DNA of 64,000 nt from Terebella lapidaria. Its lineage: Eukaryota > Annelida > Polychaeta > Terebellida > Terebellidae. The position numbers were made by a program, and so were the translations under genes. The DNA is taken from positions 9,846,181-9,910,180 of the forward strand of contig OX424570.1 in assembly GCA_949152475.1 (NCBI GenBank), in the 5' to 3' direction. The first letter of the stretch is position 1, and every line of letters begins with the position of its first letter. Below are positions 24,001 to 38,200 of the stretch, one piece after another. The notes under the pieces were generated by a model. That model saw only the letters and a program-made list of their open reading frames with translations. It was not told the DNA's origin and did not search any database.

Positions 24001-26244
24001 TGATAATATATAGTAATTGTTTATATTATATTATACTGACACCAGCAACACAAGACTATCATAAACCACTGCAGCAGTGTGACGTGTTTTAGCTACAAAA
24101 GTAGTGGCACCACAGTAATAACACCAATGTGCTTGTTCACTTAGACATGTAAGATTATCGGTGGCACCCCAGTAATCGGGTGTACACCATTATCGTGGGG
24201 TCGCCAATCTTTACATTGGTGCTGTAGTTATTGAGCCAATGACGGTTTTATGTTGGCGTCGGCCCCAACTGTTGACGCACATCATATGTGAGCTCTGTAA
24301 CAGTTTTCAAGAAATTCTATGGACATTATCACAATGTGGTAGAAGTACACAAAATCTGTCACCAGAATGCCACAGGACCTGTTTGCATGTTAGTGTTTTG
24401 GAATTCATGGCGGGTGCCACATGTGGGCAGGAAAGGCTCACTCTTCCCGGAACTTCATCTGACAATGGATTTTGCATAATGACTCGGTTTTGTTCGCTCG
24501 GAATACTTTGTACTTGGGTGCTGGTTCCATATTCATCAGTTTGCTGCTCTCTGTCCACACACAGGTAAAGCACTTGTCTGGGGGCCCTCAAATAGGTGAT
24601 CAACTTGAGAGAATATTTCATCCATTTTTTTCAATGCACAATGTCATATTGGTGATTGCTTGGAAGTCTTAAAACAATCAAAAGACATTTTTAGCTCCTC
24701 TATGTGGGCCCCTCACTAGGGCTTGTCCTCACTACTCTTTTTTTTAACGATACAAGAAATTAATCTGATTCCAGTCTTTTTACCATGACGTTATTGATGG
24801 CTGCATTCTCGCTGCTTATGGAGTGGTAATGATCAGTATTTATTATAATCGTTTGCCTGCTCAGACCTGCGTTATTACAGAAGCGAATCTTCCGGGCACA
24901 CAGACACCATCCATGACCGTGCACCTCGTCATCATCAATAGCCCGGGCATCGAAAAAGTCTATCATCAAATGCAGGCAGAGAACACAAATAGATTGACGC
25001 ACCGACCGCTGGTTCAATAAAACAACCTCCTATGTGAATGTGACATATTGTCCTCCGTAACAAAATAAATAGAGCTAATACATGAATGTTACATATTATC
25101 CTCCATAACAACACTTATCTTGATCTTAAAAACTGTGGATCGCAGAAAATGAGCTTGTTTTCTAAATTTGTGGATTTGTCTTTTGTAGTTCGATTGGTAA
25201 GACAAAGATTGAGTTTGAGTTCTGATACTTCTGGGATATAATTGATTTTGTGTGTAATTTACAAAACAGTTACCTTTTTGTGTTATCAACCATAATATGT
25301 TATGAAACACGAGATGTGTGCATACCACATCAAAATAAATCAATGAAATTAATCATTGAGCACACTTGGTGAGAATACAGTCATGAATTCCATATTAATA
25401 TAAGTATGCTAAGTCTGATTTGCAGGAGGAATTTACATTAACTAAGACAAGCACACAGCTCAGATTTATCTGCATGTATAGTGGGATGACCGGATATGAT
25501 CTGTACATACATAGGCATGAGTCATTAGTATAATCCTTTTCGTCGGCATTCGAGTTCCAAGACTTGTTATATTTCTCTCCACTGGAGCCACCATATAATA
25601 ACCATCGGCCACATGTGCACTTTAAATTTTGTTTGGTGAACATTTTTAATCACATGTTATAACTTGAAATGAATTGCTCGATTATGTCAGTCATTATATC
25701 ATAAGCACGTCAATATTTATTGGCTGATAGATTCTGGTGTACATGTATTCGTTAGTTGTTGAAACATATACGATATAATTGGTTATAAGTGCATATATGA
25801 GTTTTCAAATACTACTGCATCAATGAAAATACGTGTGCAAAATATATATTCATGAGATATTATACATTACTTCAACCATGGAAAAGCTACAAAAAAGTTT
25901 TTCAACACATGCATAAACTATTCTTCACACTTTAAAGCACTAGCATAGACGTGGTTTTTGTGTCCTATTTTGATGTCTATTTATGCCCCGTATACTAATA
26001 AAATTCATAAGTGTTCAACTAAATACTATGTACATATGAAATCTCACCATTATGAAGCATTCAATATCTACAAACTGTTTCAAACAAAAATTTGTGAATT
26101 GTTGAAACATTTACAAATGCTTGGTATGTGCTCAAATTCAATGGTCATTCTTTATGAAATGATGAATTTTCACCAATGAATAATAGATACACCATGGACA
26201 GTGTATGCAGAGATTACCATGTTCTGGTTCAAACATCCGATATT
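24001..26244 (-). other. Unassigned module, copy 2 of unit B, and 3' region of CTLR-B
   Basis: This has minus-strand frames at 24307-24621, 24760-25017 (...GHGWCLCARKIRFC...) and 25395-25643 (KCTCGRWLLYGG..., ...NDSCLCMYRS...). The CxC pattern of the last is conserved in unit C at 51540-51693, where the frame ends ...SSHCTCR and a stop. The GTAAGT donor present near 10225 and 51205 is ATAAGT here. The frames are conserved Cys-bearing segments, but I cannot assemble a gene. Confidence 0.3.
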
Positions 26245-29200
26245 CTACCCCTGCAGCTTGTCATATACACTCGGTTGTTCCACGATATTGACATAATTAC
26301 TTGGTTTCTCGTATGGGTTGTCATTTGCTACATTCTGGCCTGCTTCCATGTCATGTCTGACAGTATCAGGATCATTGTAAAGAACAATTCGGCGTCTGGG
26401 TGGATCACGTGATACATCTACTGAAGAACCAATCACGTCCTCATATTCAGTCACTGCAGGACTTGATGACATCATTGTTTCATGTGTCCTTTCGCCTATC
26501 TGACAATTTTCTCTCCCTGCGTTATCCGAAGCCAATCGTCCTCTAGAAACATTAAAAATTATACTGTAATTTCCAGTACTTAGTGCTGGAAAATCTTACC
26601 AACTCTCATCTCATAATCTCTTACCTAATCACATATCCGATGCCAATTCCTGCACCCAACATAACCAAACTGACAACAACGAGAACTATTATAGCTGAAA
26701 TAAGACCAAAAAAACATTACAAACACAAAATATATGTAAGAAAGTTGTATGTGTGTACATGTACCGATCTTATTATTTTTGCACTATACAGGCCTAGTAT
26801 TTCATTATTGTATTCGTTGTTGACGGTTTATCTCTGGTGTGACCGCCCGTTTGAATAACTCGCATGGTGACCACTGTTGCACACGAGTTGCCCAGCCCAG
26901 TCTGAGTTCATCACTCTGTACTGGTCATCCTGACACGCCTCACTGATCAGGAACCAGGAGTCGACAGCTCCGACACATGGCTGACACGAGTGATACTCCA
27001 TTCAACATGATACCCAGACCACCAGGCTTTGTATACCGAAATGTGCTCTTATTTCATTCGCATGTATTGCTCTGGCATACTCCACACAACTCACTACCAA
27101 TAACACCACACCACTCCTTTGCAAACACCAATGACGCACGTCACGTAGTCACAATCTGAGCCTCTATATAAACTCTGGGAGCCCAGACTTGGGGAGATTC
27201 ATCTGGTGACGGGTTGTCACGCTGACACCCCTCACCACGACACCACTCGGCAGCATATGACGACAGCTCTTGAGGAACGCGGCCCTCAACGACTCCTGAG
27301 ATGCCTCAACCTGGATGAACATGGAGTTCTCGCAAGAGTTCATCCCCCGGTTCTAGAGTTCCGTGGCACGGGAGGCACCGAAACTATGACCCGTTGGTTG
27401 GAGTTTACACCGATTTGTAACTCAGCACATACCAAATACACCGATATAATATATAATCCGGCCCAAGGATTTAGGAGCCCACGGACGTGGGGACCTTCTG
27501 TTGGAGTGTTATACTTCAGTCAGGAGATCAGGGATTTCGCCTCCCTCCCTGGATTCTCGGCCTACCCCGACACAACGAGAATAAACTATACCTGTAACGT
27601 GAGGTCAATGATGATATTGGTAGCTGTCACAATCTATGTAATTGTGAGTGTAGTCGCTACCCTGTCTGAGTCCTCACTTCGTTACATTGGTGCCGTGACC
27701 AGGATGTATATCCTTGATATTTTGTCGGAAATAAACCCGTTCCACTCTCTGATAAGTGTTGAGATTATCTATTCCGTGCTGATGTACCAACCCGCACATT
27801 GCATATCCCGGTTCTACTCCCGTTGTTTAAGAAAAACTAAAGTTTTTTTCTTAGACGAGCGCTTGATTTCAACCTTGAAAGGGAAGCTGAGGATTCGCTC
27901 CCTATGATGAATCATGGCTCAAACAGATCAGAGAATAACCCCCGAGACCTCCGATCAAGATCTGGAGGCAAAATTATTTAGTAACCCCCGATTTAAACAA
28001 GTAATGGAGAAAAGTGAACAAGTGGAGTCACAGATTTCTTCATCAGTCCCCCGTACAGAACGGAAAATGAGAAGGCACCTGTCTCGATCAGCCCCGGCAA
28101 AACCCGAGCAGTCTGTCTCTGATGAGAAAATAGCTGAACTAATGGCTAGTAATCTTGCTCTACAGACTAAACTTCAGCGTGTGGAGGAAAAGTTTGAGAT
28201 CGAGAGAAAAGCTATGCAAGGTGAAATTGATGCTACGCATCAACGCTATCTCTCAGAATATTCTGGTTTCCTGGCTGCTTATGGCAAAAGTCCGCATTAT
28301 GTTTCGAGAGCCAATGTAAATTATAACCGAGGTGGTGGTGCTACCACACCTGTGTTTTTACCTGATAGTAAGCCTGTTGGTACTCCAGTTAATGCCACGC
28401 AGGATGCTAACGCCGGAACACACAGCACTGTGAAAAACCGAGTATCTACAACCCCATCCGCTCTCGCAAAATACCGAAAGTTACTAGAAAATATTCCCGT
28501 GTCTATGGCCTGTGAGCATATTAACGCCCTGAAGGAGGCAGGAGTTATTACTCAAGAACAATGTCTAGAGTTGGGCATGGAAATGTTGAATTCTTCTCCT
28601 GTAGATAATGCTGGCGATGCCAATGTAATGGCTACAGATGAACGGAAGTCCCGAAATCTCGACAAAGCAGGAGGTTCCAAATGGCCTCACGCTGGATTTT
28701 CCCCGATTTCAGACAATAACCCGGAGTATCTAGAAAACCGTAATAACGAAAATTTGTTTGCTTCAACCCCGCATAATCGTAAGCCAAAAATGTCGAAATC
28801 ACGACACAGACGATCAAAATCATACCGACGATACCCGAATTCTGACGTTGATAGTGATTCGTCTAATGAGCACAATTTTGACGTTACCCGAGATGAGAAA
28901 TCGTATGCCCAGATGCTGAATCACCTTTCATTCGATGGTGAGGACAAGTCTCGAGGACATTCGTGGGAATCATTTCACCAGCGGATCAAAATGATTTTTG
29001 ATCAAACCAACTGGCCTGATTCCTTCAAAGTTTTGAAGTTGTTACATTGCTTGAAAGGTCGAGCCGCACGTGCTATTGAGGTACTCGGCTCAAACCCGAG
29101 TTTTACTCAGTGTATTTCCCGTCTAACTGAATTATACGGAGCTTCCAATAAGGAGGCGCTATATGAGCTGAAATTGCAAAAGCTACGACGCGATGTTAAC

Positions 29201-32200
29201 AAAGAAGATCCTGTAACCTTCATGGAGACAACCCGCTATCTCTGTAAATATGCATTTCCACGCTCCAGCGAGTATGATCTTGACCAACAAATCAAGAGGT
29301 ATTTTGTTATGGCTCACCCGAAGGAGTACCGTACTCACCTCAACTCGGTAGATCGAACCGTTCATGGGACTGATGCTCTATTGAGAGCGGCCAGACAATA
29401 TGAACAAGCCTTGATTCATCAGTCGCTCTCAAGCTCTAAACCTGTCCATACAATAAAAGCCAAAACTAAAACTCAATATGGCAATGAGTCCAGTGTTGGT
29501 TATGATATTGGCAGTCCCGACATTAGTGATAGTGATATGAGCGTTTCTGACCCATCTTCTTGGACTGAGAACGAGGTTGTGTATAGAATAGCCCGTGATT
29601 TCAAAGCTAAAAAGCAGAGAAAACTACATAAATCCGACAAGAAGGTGAAAACCCCAAAGCCTAGTTTCACCCAAGTTGTTCAGCGAACAATAGAAAAGTG
29701 TGTAAAATCTGCTTTACCCGCTCCCGGTGCTAACGAGGTATGTGCAGCACAGGAAACAGCTCCCCAAACTACACCCAACAAAACTCCGCGATTTTTACCA
29801 TCAAACACAATATGTTACTACTGTGGCTGTACTGGTCATATGTTCCGAAATTGTGTTAAACTCGTGGAGGACCGAGCTGCTGGCCGTGAAAAGTGGAAAC
29901 ACCCAAGGCCAAAACGTCAGTTTGTCAATCTTGTTGAGGGAACATACGCTGTTACCGACCCTGATAATCTGGACTTAATTTATCCATCGCAGCGTTCCGA
30001 TCACCATGTGCCCGCGATTGAATACAATATGACATCTTCTCCTGCCAGCCCAATAACGTCTGAGCCATCTCCCTCAATAGGAATGGACAACTCGTTAAAT
30101 GCAGGAGGGGCGATCGCTTGACCAACGGTTGTCCCGAGAATGCTGAAGAAAACGCACCAAATGAATCCCGGGACACGTCTTGTCCAAAATCTAGTGCCAC
30201 TGTATCAACACAGTGTGGGACACCGAAGGTGGATAGAAAGGTCTATTCCGACAATACGGAGTGTTTAGAATCTCTTTTAAATAAAGTTAAACCCGCACCG
30301 CATATCGAATCGTATGTCCGGAAGATTCTACCCGATAAATCCAGCCTTGATTTCTTCTTAGGAACTGATTCAACTATCCCGAAGCTTCCGGCTGAATCTT
30401 CCGACAGTTGGTATGTTCCAGTCCAAATTGGGGAACGAACGTTTAATTTTCTCCTGGATACTGGCTCTACAGTCACGATTATCAGTCGCAAGTGTTTCCG
30501 CCAAATTCCCGTAAAATGTAAAACCGGCCTGGCTGAAACTGCAACTACCCTCAAATCAGCATCAGGAGATAAAATCCCCACAGAAGGTGTCTGCATTGCA
30601 GAACTAGTTTTGGGTGGAACTCCAATGTTGGCAAGGGCCATGGTTGCTAAAATATCCTGTGCTGGGATATTGGGATCCAATTTCCTAGAGTTCTTCCGTT
30701 GCAAATTAGACATGTCCTCCGGTCTGCTGCAATTTCCCCATGGCTCTGTTTACATGGCAAAGGGTCGTAAACCCCTGGTTTGTCAGGTCATTACATCAGC
30801 AGATGTTACGATACCTGGTAACTCGCAGGTGGTCCTTTGGTGTCATGTGAAGAGACCTGGTCTTATGACTAGTGCTGTTGGGGTGATAGACCCACTGGGG
30901 CGAGTGAGTGATCGATACGGTGTACTTGTAGGTAGAAGCCTGGTCAGCACTGGCAAACATGTACCTGTATTGATTCTCAACCCCAGTAAAGCCCCGGCTG
31001 AAATACCCCGGGGTGGAAAAATCGCATTGCTGAAGCCCATTGGCTATGTTCAGAATGTATCCCGTGATCGTGCAGAGAGGCATGAGGTAAAGGTGGTTTC
31101 CCAAGAGGGTGGAGATCCCTCCTCGTTTGATAACTGCGAGAAGTTGTCTGATATTGATGACCTTGGGAGTGGGGATCACTCTCCGGTGGATAGCTCCGTG
31201 AAGTTATCAATTAGCGGAGATGAGTCTGTGCCTGCTAGCGACACATTCACTTCGGAGCGTTCAGAACCCGACAGTGCGAATGTGTTCCTGACCCATGACT
31301 CGAACCCACAATCTACCCTGAAATACTCCAAATCGTCTTCACAACCGTATGGTGATTACCATCATCACTGGTCCTTGGACTTTCCGTTCAGTATGAGACC
31401 CCCCAGTCCTGTACATCCTTCCATGGATTCTATGGATAGCGGTCCCAAACCGGAACGGGTAGCCCTCGGATCCTCGACCATGGAACTATCTGGTTCTGGT
31501 GGGGAACATATTGTTGGTGAAGAAACCCCTGTAACTGTCAATAGTTTACCCGTTTGCAGAAATTTATTTGCAAATCCGAAATCGAGGCCGGAAGTAAATT
31601 CCTTAAAACCTTCTGGACCGTCAAATATGAACCCATATGTGTATGACACACACCCCGATCATGTGTCCGCTGAGTCATCCTGTTTGTCTGATTGGCCAGA
31701 TTGGACCTCTGGTGTGAATTCCTCTGACAGCGATTGGCCCGATTGGTCCTCAGCTGACAGTGATGCTCCTGAGAGTCCAGAGATGGGAAGTTCTGAATCC
31801 GAGGAGTGGATCCGTGAAGTTCAATCACGCTGGTGTGATGAACAAGGTGATACTATAGAGCTTCCCGGGCACTTGGCAAACCTGATACCCGAAAATATTA
31901 TACCAGGTGATCAATATTCCTTGGCAAAAACGTTGAAACATTATTCTGATGTATTTATGGGTCCCGATGATCAATTGGGTCGCACGAGTATCGTTAAACA
32001 TGACATTGATACCGGTGAACACAAACCCATCAAACAACCCGCCAGACGACTTGGCCCTGTAAAGGATGATATTGTAGAAGCTGAAGTACAGAAGATGCTT
32101 CAAGCCGGGATAATTGAACCCAGCGATAGCCCGTGGAGCTCACCCGTTGTTCTGGTAAAAAAGAAGGATGGCTCCATTCGTTTTTGTGTCGACTATCGTC

Positions 32201-35200
32201 AACTCAATAATATCACCCGAAAGGATGCTTACCCTCTCCCGAATATTGAGGACGCATTCACTGTCCTGGCAGGAGCGAATTATTTTTGTTCCCTGGATTT
32301 GGCAAGCGGTTATTGGCAAATAGGATTATCAGAAAGTGCAAAACAGAAATCTGCATTTTGTACACGTAATGGACTCTACCAATTCAACGTCATGCCGTTT
32401 GGCCTCGCCAACGCACCCGCTACATTCGAACGTCTCATGGAATTATGTCTGAAAGGTCTCTGTTGGCGTCACTGTGTCGTGTACATAGACGATGTGATCG
32501 TCTTTGGAAAGACATTCCATGATTGTCATGCCCGACTTGAAAATGTGTTTTCCCGTTTGAGAAACACTAACCTGAAATTAAAACCTAAAAAATGTCACTT
32601 ATTCCAGCCTTCGACTATATATCTAGGATTTAAAGTATCCGGAGATGGAATTGAACCCGACCCCGCAAAAGTTGAATCCGTAAAAACATGGAACCCACCT
32701 TGTACTGTGAAAGGAGTCAGGGCGTATTTGGGTTTTGTTGGCTATCATAGGAGATTTATCCCGCATTTTTCAGATATCGCTGAACCTCTGAATGTATTAA
32801 CCCGGAAAAAACAACCCTTCGTGTGGGGAAATGACCAACAAAGGGCATTCGAAACGTTAAAGTCTTCCCTCATGACAACTCCGGTACTTGCACATCCTTT
32901 ACCCAAAGGTGACTTTATATTAGACACTGATGCGAGTATGTCCGCGATAGGAGGTGCTTTATACCAGATTCAAGATGGTGAAGAACGATTAATTTCGTAT
33001 GCCAGTAAAAGCTTGACAAAAACCCAGAGAAACTACTGTACAACAAAACGCGAACTTTTGGCAGTAGTTCGCATGATTCACCATTTCCGCCACTATTTGT
33101 GGGGAAGACCCTTTTTAATCCGGACTGACCACGCATCCTTGCGATGGTTACTCAATTTCAAAGCGGCGGAAGGGATGCTCGCCCGATGGATAGTAAAATT
33201 ATCCGAGTATGATTTCCAGATCCGCTACCGGGAGGGTCGATTGCATGCGAATGCTGATGGCTTGAGCCGCCGGCGCTGTCATGGTTGTACCCGTGTAGAT
33301 TGTCCTGATAAATTAATGCCTATTGATGAATTGAGTTCTTCTGATGATGATAATTTGTTTCCCGGGAACAACAGTGACACGTATAACCAAGTCTGTGTTA
33401 ATGTATGTAATATACCCGAAAATCATCCCGATGATGCATCAGATAACCCGCAAAGTAATATGGAATTTGTATATTCTATAAACGGAAATACCGGTGTCAC
33501 TAATTTCGAGAAACTCTCCCGTGATCAGTGGTTCCGTGGTCATAGCCACGATGATTTATATCTAGCCCAATTGAAAGATAATGATATTTCCCGTGTGTTA
33601 ACCTGGAGACAGGAATCAAGTGAACCGCCTTCACAAGGCATAGCTGTCATGGAAAGTAGTGAAGTCCAAGGTCTACTTGCTCAGTGGAAACGCTTAATTG
33701 TCGTCGATAAAATATTATACCGTACACCGGCAGTTAATAACCTAGATGGTCAGACAAAGCTGCAGTACATAGTTCCCCGTTCATACCGTCTAGATGTGAT
33801 GCATCTGGTCCATGATCTCCGTCTCTCTGGTCACTTAGGTGTCGCAAAAACTCAGGCACGTGTTGCTGAGAGATTTTTCTGGCCTGGAATGTATGAAGAT
33901 GTCCAGAGATGGGTAGCTTCTTGTCCCCCGTGTAGGCGCCGCAAGGGTGCCGCTGCCCCGAACCGTAGCCCGCTCCTGAAAATGTTAATTGGGGCACCAT
34001 TCCAACGGATTAGTATGGATGTTCTGGATACCCGTCATCGTAGCCGCCGTGGTAATCGCGTCATAATCGTTCTTGTGGATTATTTCACAAAATGGACAAT
34101 TGCTGTGGCGCGTCCCGACCACAAAGCAGCCACGTGTGCTGATGTCATTATGAATAATTTCGTTTGTCAGTTTGGTGTACCACTAGAAATCCTAACCGAC
34201 CAGGGGCCAGAGTTCGAAGGAAATCTTTTCCAAACTCTCTGTGACTTGCTGAGAATTAATAAAATCCGCACTAGCCCGTATCGCCCGCAGACAGATGGAT
34301 TGACGGAAAGAGCAAATAGAACGATCATAAGTATGATCGCTAAATTTGTCAACGAAAAAGTAACGGATTGGGATGATCACCTGCCTTATCTGATAATGGC
34401 TTACAACACTTCGCGTCACCTCAGCACAGGTGCTTCGCCCTTTTCTATGGTATATGGCAGAGAAGCCAATTTACCCGTTGATCTGATATATCCCCCGACC
34501 GATCCTTTCCCTAATCACTTTGTGAGCGGCGTAGAATATATTGAATTTCTGAAGAATTCAATGTCTAAAGTTCACGAACACGCTCGAGAACAGCTGCATA
34601 AAACCGCTTTGAGACAACGAAGATATTATGACGTTAGAGCCCGATCTAAACCCGCTTTCAAAGTTGGTGATGTTGTCCGATACTTTTACCCGCCCCTGAG
34701 AGTGTCGAATAAATTTGCTAGTCAATGGATTGGCCCGTACACTATTATTTCCCGCGAAACCGATGTAGATTATCAGATAAAAGGCTCTTTGAGATCAGGC
34801 AGTGAGGATATCAGAGTTGTCCACATGGATAATCTCATTTATTATGAGGCCGATCGCAATAACTTGTTTGAAAAATATATTGACCCCGATATATCCGATT
34901 TTTGTTATTCGCAGACAACGTCCACTGACGTTGAACTGAGTGACGTGCATAGTACTGATGATAACACGGTTAGCGAACAACGCCGTGACCCGTTATTACC
35001 CGACTTTGCTGAAATGGCCAGTGATGCTGGTACCAGCACCGAGTTTCCTCCCTTCGATGGCCATGTAGGTGCTGGGGAAAACAGTGGTTCTTTAAATCTC
35101 AGGAAGCGGCCCTCCCGTAAAACACGCAAACCCGACTGGTACAGACCTGGCCCGTAATATTCTACTATAGTCTGTGTCACGTGTATGTGACATACAGTTC

Positions 35201-38200
35201 ACGAAGACATGCAAACTCATGCGAAAACCTCTCGCGCCGGGAAAAAAAAAATGTATCGATCGTTTCCCGGGAATTGTTATTACACCCCAGTGTACGAATA
35301 CTCTGCTGTCCAGTCTGAGTTCTCGGCGGCGTGCTGTAATTGCTCATCAGTATATACATTTCACTCACGGCAAGAGTCATCACTTGGGCCATCCCACACA
35401 TTTATAGGGGTGCTCCTTTAATCCATTTATTATTTGGTTTATCCGATACTGATTTTTCCTAAAACAAATGCCCCGAATAAAGTGATATTATTTGATACAA
35501 AGTATCCATTCTAAGCATATTCCTGTGCGCACCCGCTTCTAATTAAATTATCTGCATGACACTATGCCGACTTAGGACCGGTGTAATACTGACCCCTGTC
35601 ATGAAATAGTAGGTTCAGCCCAAGGGGATGGTCGGGCGGGAGCATAACCCGTCGGCGCGCCCTAATAAATTGCCCACACGTGGAAAGTTTTTCACACAAC
35701 CAGTTGCAACTGTTCAATGCCAACGATGACAACCGTTACAAAATCAGAATCCTCCGAGTTGAGCGACACGCCGACCGTAGACTGGAGCGCCGCCATGGAT
35801 GTGGACCCGACCCCAGGGGCTGAGGCGAGTCAGACTACGCCACCCCCGGGCGTTCCCGACTCATCCCCCGCAGGTAATAACATACCCGTAAATATACACG
35901 ACCCTGACGAGGCCTCAATTTGTATGGCAATTACCGATTATTGCCAGGAGCCGGTCTCCAGTATTTCTGCGAATCAAAATACCGAAAGTATTCCGATGAC
36001 CCTTCCAGAAGTTCCCCAGAATACCTCCCCCGTCAAGACCGAGTCTGCGCAGGAGGCCAACGGCGACCGTCCCGACTCCAGTCGAGCGCCCCAATCACAC
36101 ACTAACCCCGAGGCCATCCAGGTCTGGTATGGCCGGCCATCCGCCGCGAAGGTGAGCAACACAGCCAGGTACGACCCTGACGGAGGATACAGGATCCGGC
36201 TAGCCGACCAGTTCCGGTCGAGGTGGTCAGCGGTCAGAGCTGGGCTCCAGTCTACTCTGGGCGCCTTTGGCACAATGGAACTCTATCCCGCGGCAATCAC
36301 CAAGATGGTAGCCTTCCCGTTCGCATCTACCCCCGCTGGCTTGCAGTGTCCTCACTGTGACGCGATTTTTGAGCGACCTCCGCAGGTGGTAAGGGACGTT
36401 CAAACGTGTCATTACCCGTTTATCGCCTTGTGGGTATGTCCCGAAGACTCCTGCAAGGCGAAGACGTGGTACAGGCGCGATCTGCTCCGAGCACACTACA
36501 AGCAAGCCCACCCCTCTCGCAGTGGCGCACAGCTGGTGTGCAATTACGTCACCCGTTACAACACCCGATATTTGCCCCCTCGCCCAGCAGGACGTACACC
36601 GTTTCCTTTCCTGCAGGAAGTCATGAGGGACTTTGTCGAGCTGTGGCCCTCGCTCCAGAGGGACGCGAACTTTAGATTACCCCTGGCGCAGTTGGAGGGT
36701 GCCCCGGCGCTGGCCCCTCACGCCCGGCCAGAGATTGACTACCCCGTCGTCGACGTTCCCCGTGGCCAGCGATCTCGTCCGGTTGGGCAACGGAAGGTAT
36801 CGCCGTCATCCGCTACAGCAGGCAAACCGGGGCGTTCTCGTGACGAGCAAGCGACATCTGCTCAGCCCGAGGCTAAGCGGGCCAAGCTGCAGAAAGAGGC
36901 TGGACGTGTCGCCCTCGGCCATGACCCCGTAGCCGGCCCATCGCGCACGTCCACCTACGATGTGGAGAGTCTCCCGCCGGCCGTACAATTGGCGTTACAG
37001 GAACGTGACATGTTCTGGACCTGTCTGGTTCAGATCCAGGCCAAAATGCAGGTATCTAATCAGAACGCCGACGTCATTGTCAATAGTCTTATCGGTGAAC
37101 TCTTCCTGCGACTGGGGACGGCCGACGATGTGCAGAGGTTACGCGGGGACGCCCGAAGCGACCTGTATAAGCGGTTCTGCACAGCCGTCGCTTCGCAGCG
37201 TCAGGAGTTTCAGTGATAATGCATCCCGAAAATAAACGATTATGCGGTGAATAGCGTTGTGTGTTTTACTATACCTCTGTCGGTAAATCATTCAAGGCAT
37301 TCATCGCGTCTGTTATTTGGAGGTATTGCCCACCGCATCCTCTTCCCGAGACAGACAAAATGATATTGGTGGCTCAGGAATACTCCTATTGTATCCTAAT
37401 TTCATATTATATAAATGCTAAATTTAGTTATGTTTGGAATTTTTACCTTCATGGTTATTTTCGGACAGAGGGTGTTTCCAACCTAAACCACCAAACATAA
37501 CGCTCTTCTAAATTGGTGTGTATTATATTTCAGATCGAGCCATCAATTTCCAAAATTGAAACATTTAGTATGTTTCCAAATCAAAATTACCGGTCTCCAA
37601 TCAAGAGATCATTCCTTAGATATTTTCTTTGACCAGATTCTTTGTATGATTATTTGTCATACCAAAATTGTATATATACAATGTCATAGGGTCTTTTTAG
37701 CCGCGTTTTGGTAAGGACTGGTCCTAAGGATTTTATTTTTACCCTGTATAGGTACTTGCTCCGCGTTTTGGCCAATTTTGGAGTGTAGACCATTCCCCCT
37801 GTTCTGCTCTCATCGTTTATTAGTCGGCTCATTTCTATTTCACACTTCATCATTTTATAAACCACTTAATATTGTTATACAGCGGTATACCTACTTATGG
37901 TACAACTTATCCCGTGTTTCAGTCTGCTACTGAATATATTCACCTGACTCCGTGTACATTCTGAGCTTGCCTATTTCACCAAGAGACACCTCGTGGTCCG
38001 AGCGTCTGATTGCATAAATATCAAGTAGTTTTCCCCATCATAACCCGTGTTTTTTTATAATTGTGTTAGCCCGAATAACCTACATGAGGGTCTGTAACCC
38101 TGGTCGCTGTGCTTAGTTGGCCAGGTACTGAATCACGAACAAGAATTGCCTTTAGAGCATGAGAGCACACGTTCGTAATTGTGTGTCGTGATTAATATAT

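Noticed and set aside
27206-27907. 233-codon open frame overlapping the 5' LTR
   Set aside because: It begins inside the LTR, has no domain, and its first part recurs in the 3' LTR only because the LTRs are the same. Gag starts at 27914.
35174-35421. Short frames between pol and ORF3
   Set aside because: Overlapping frames on both strands without domains, start context or conservation.
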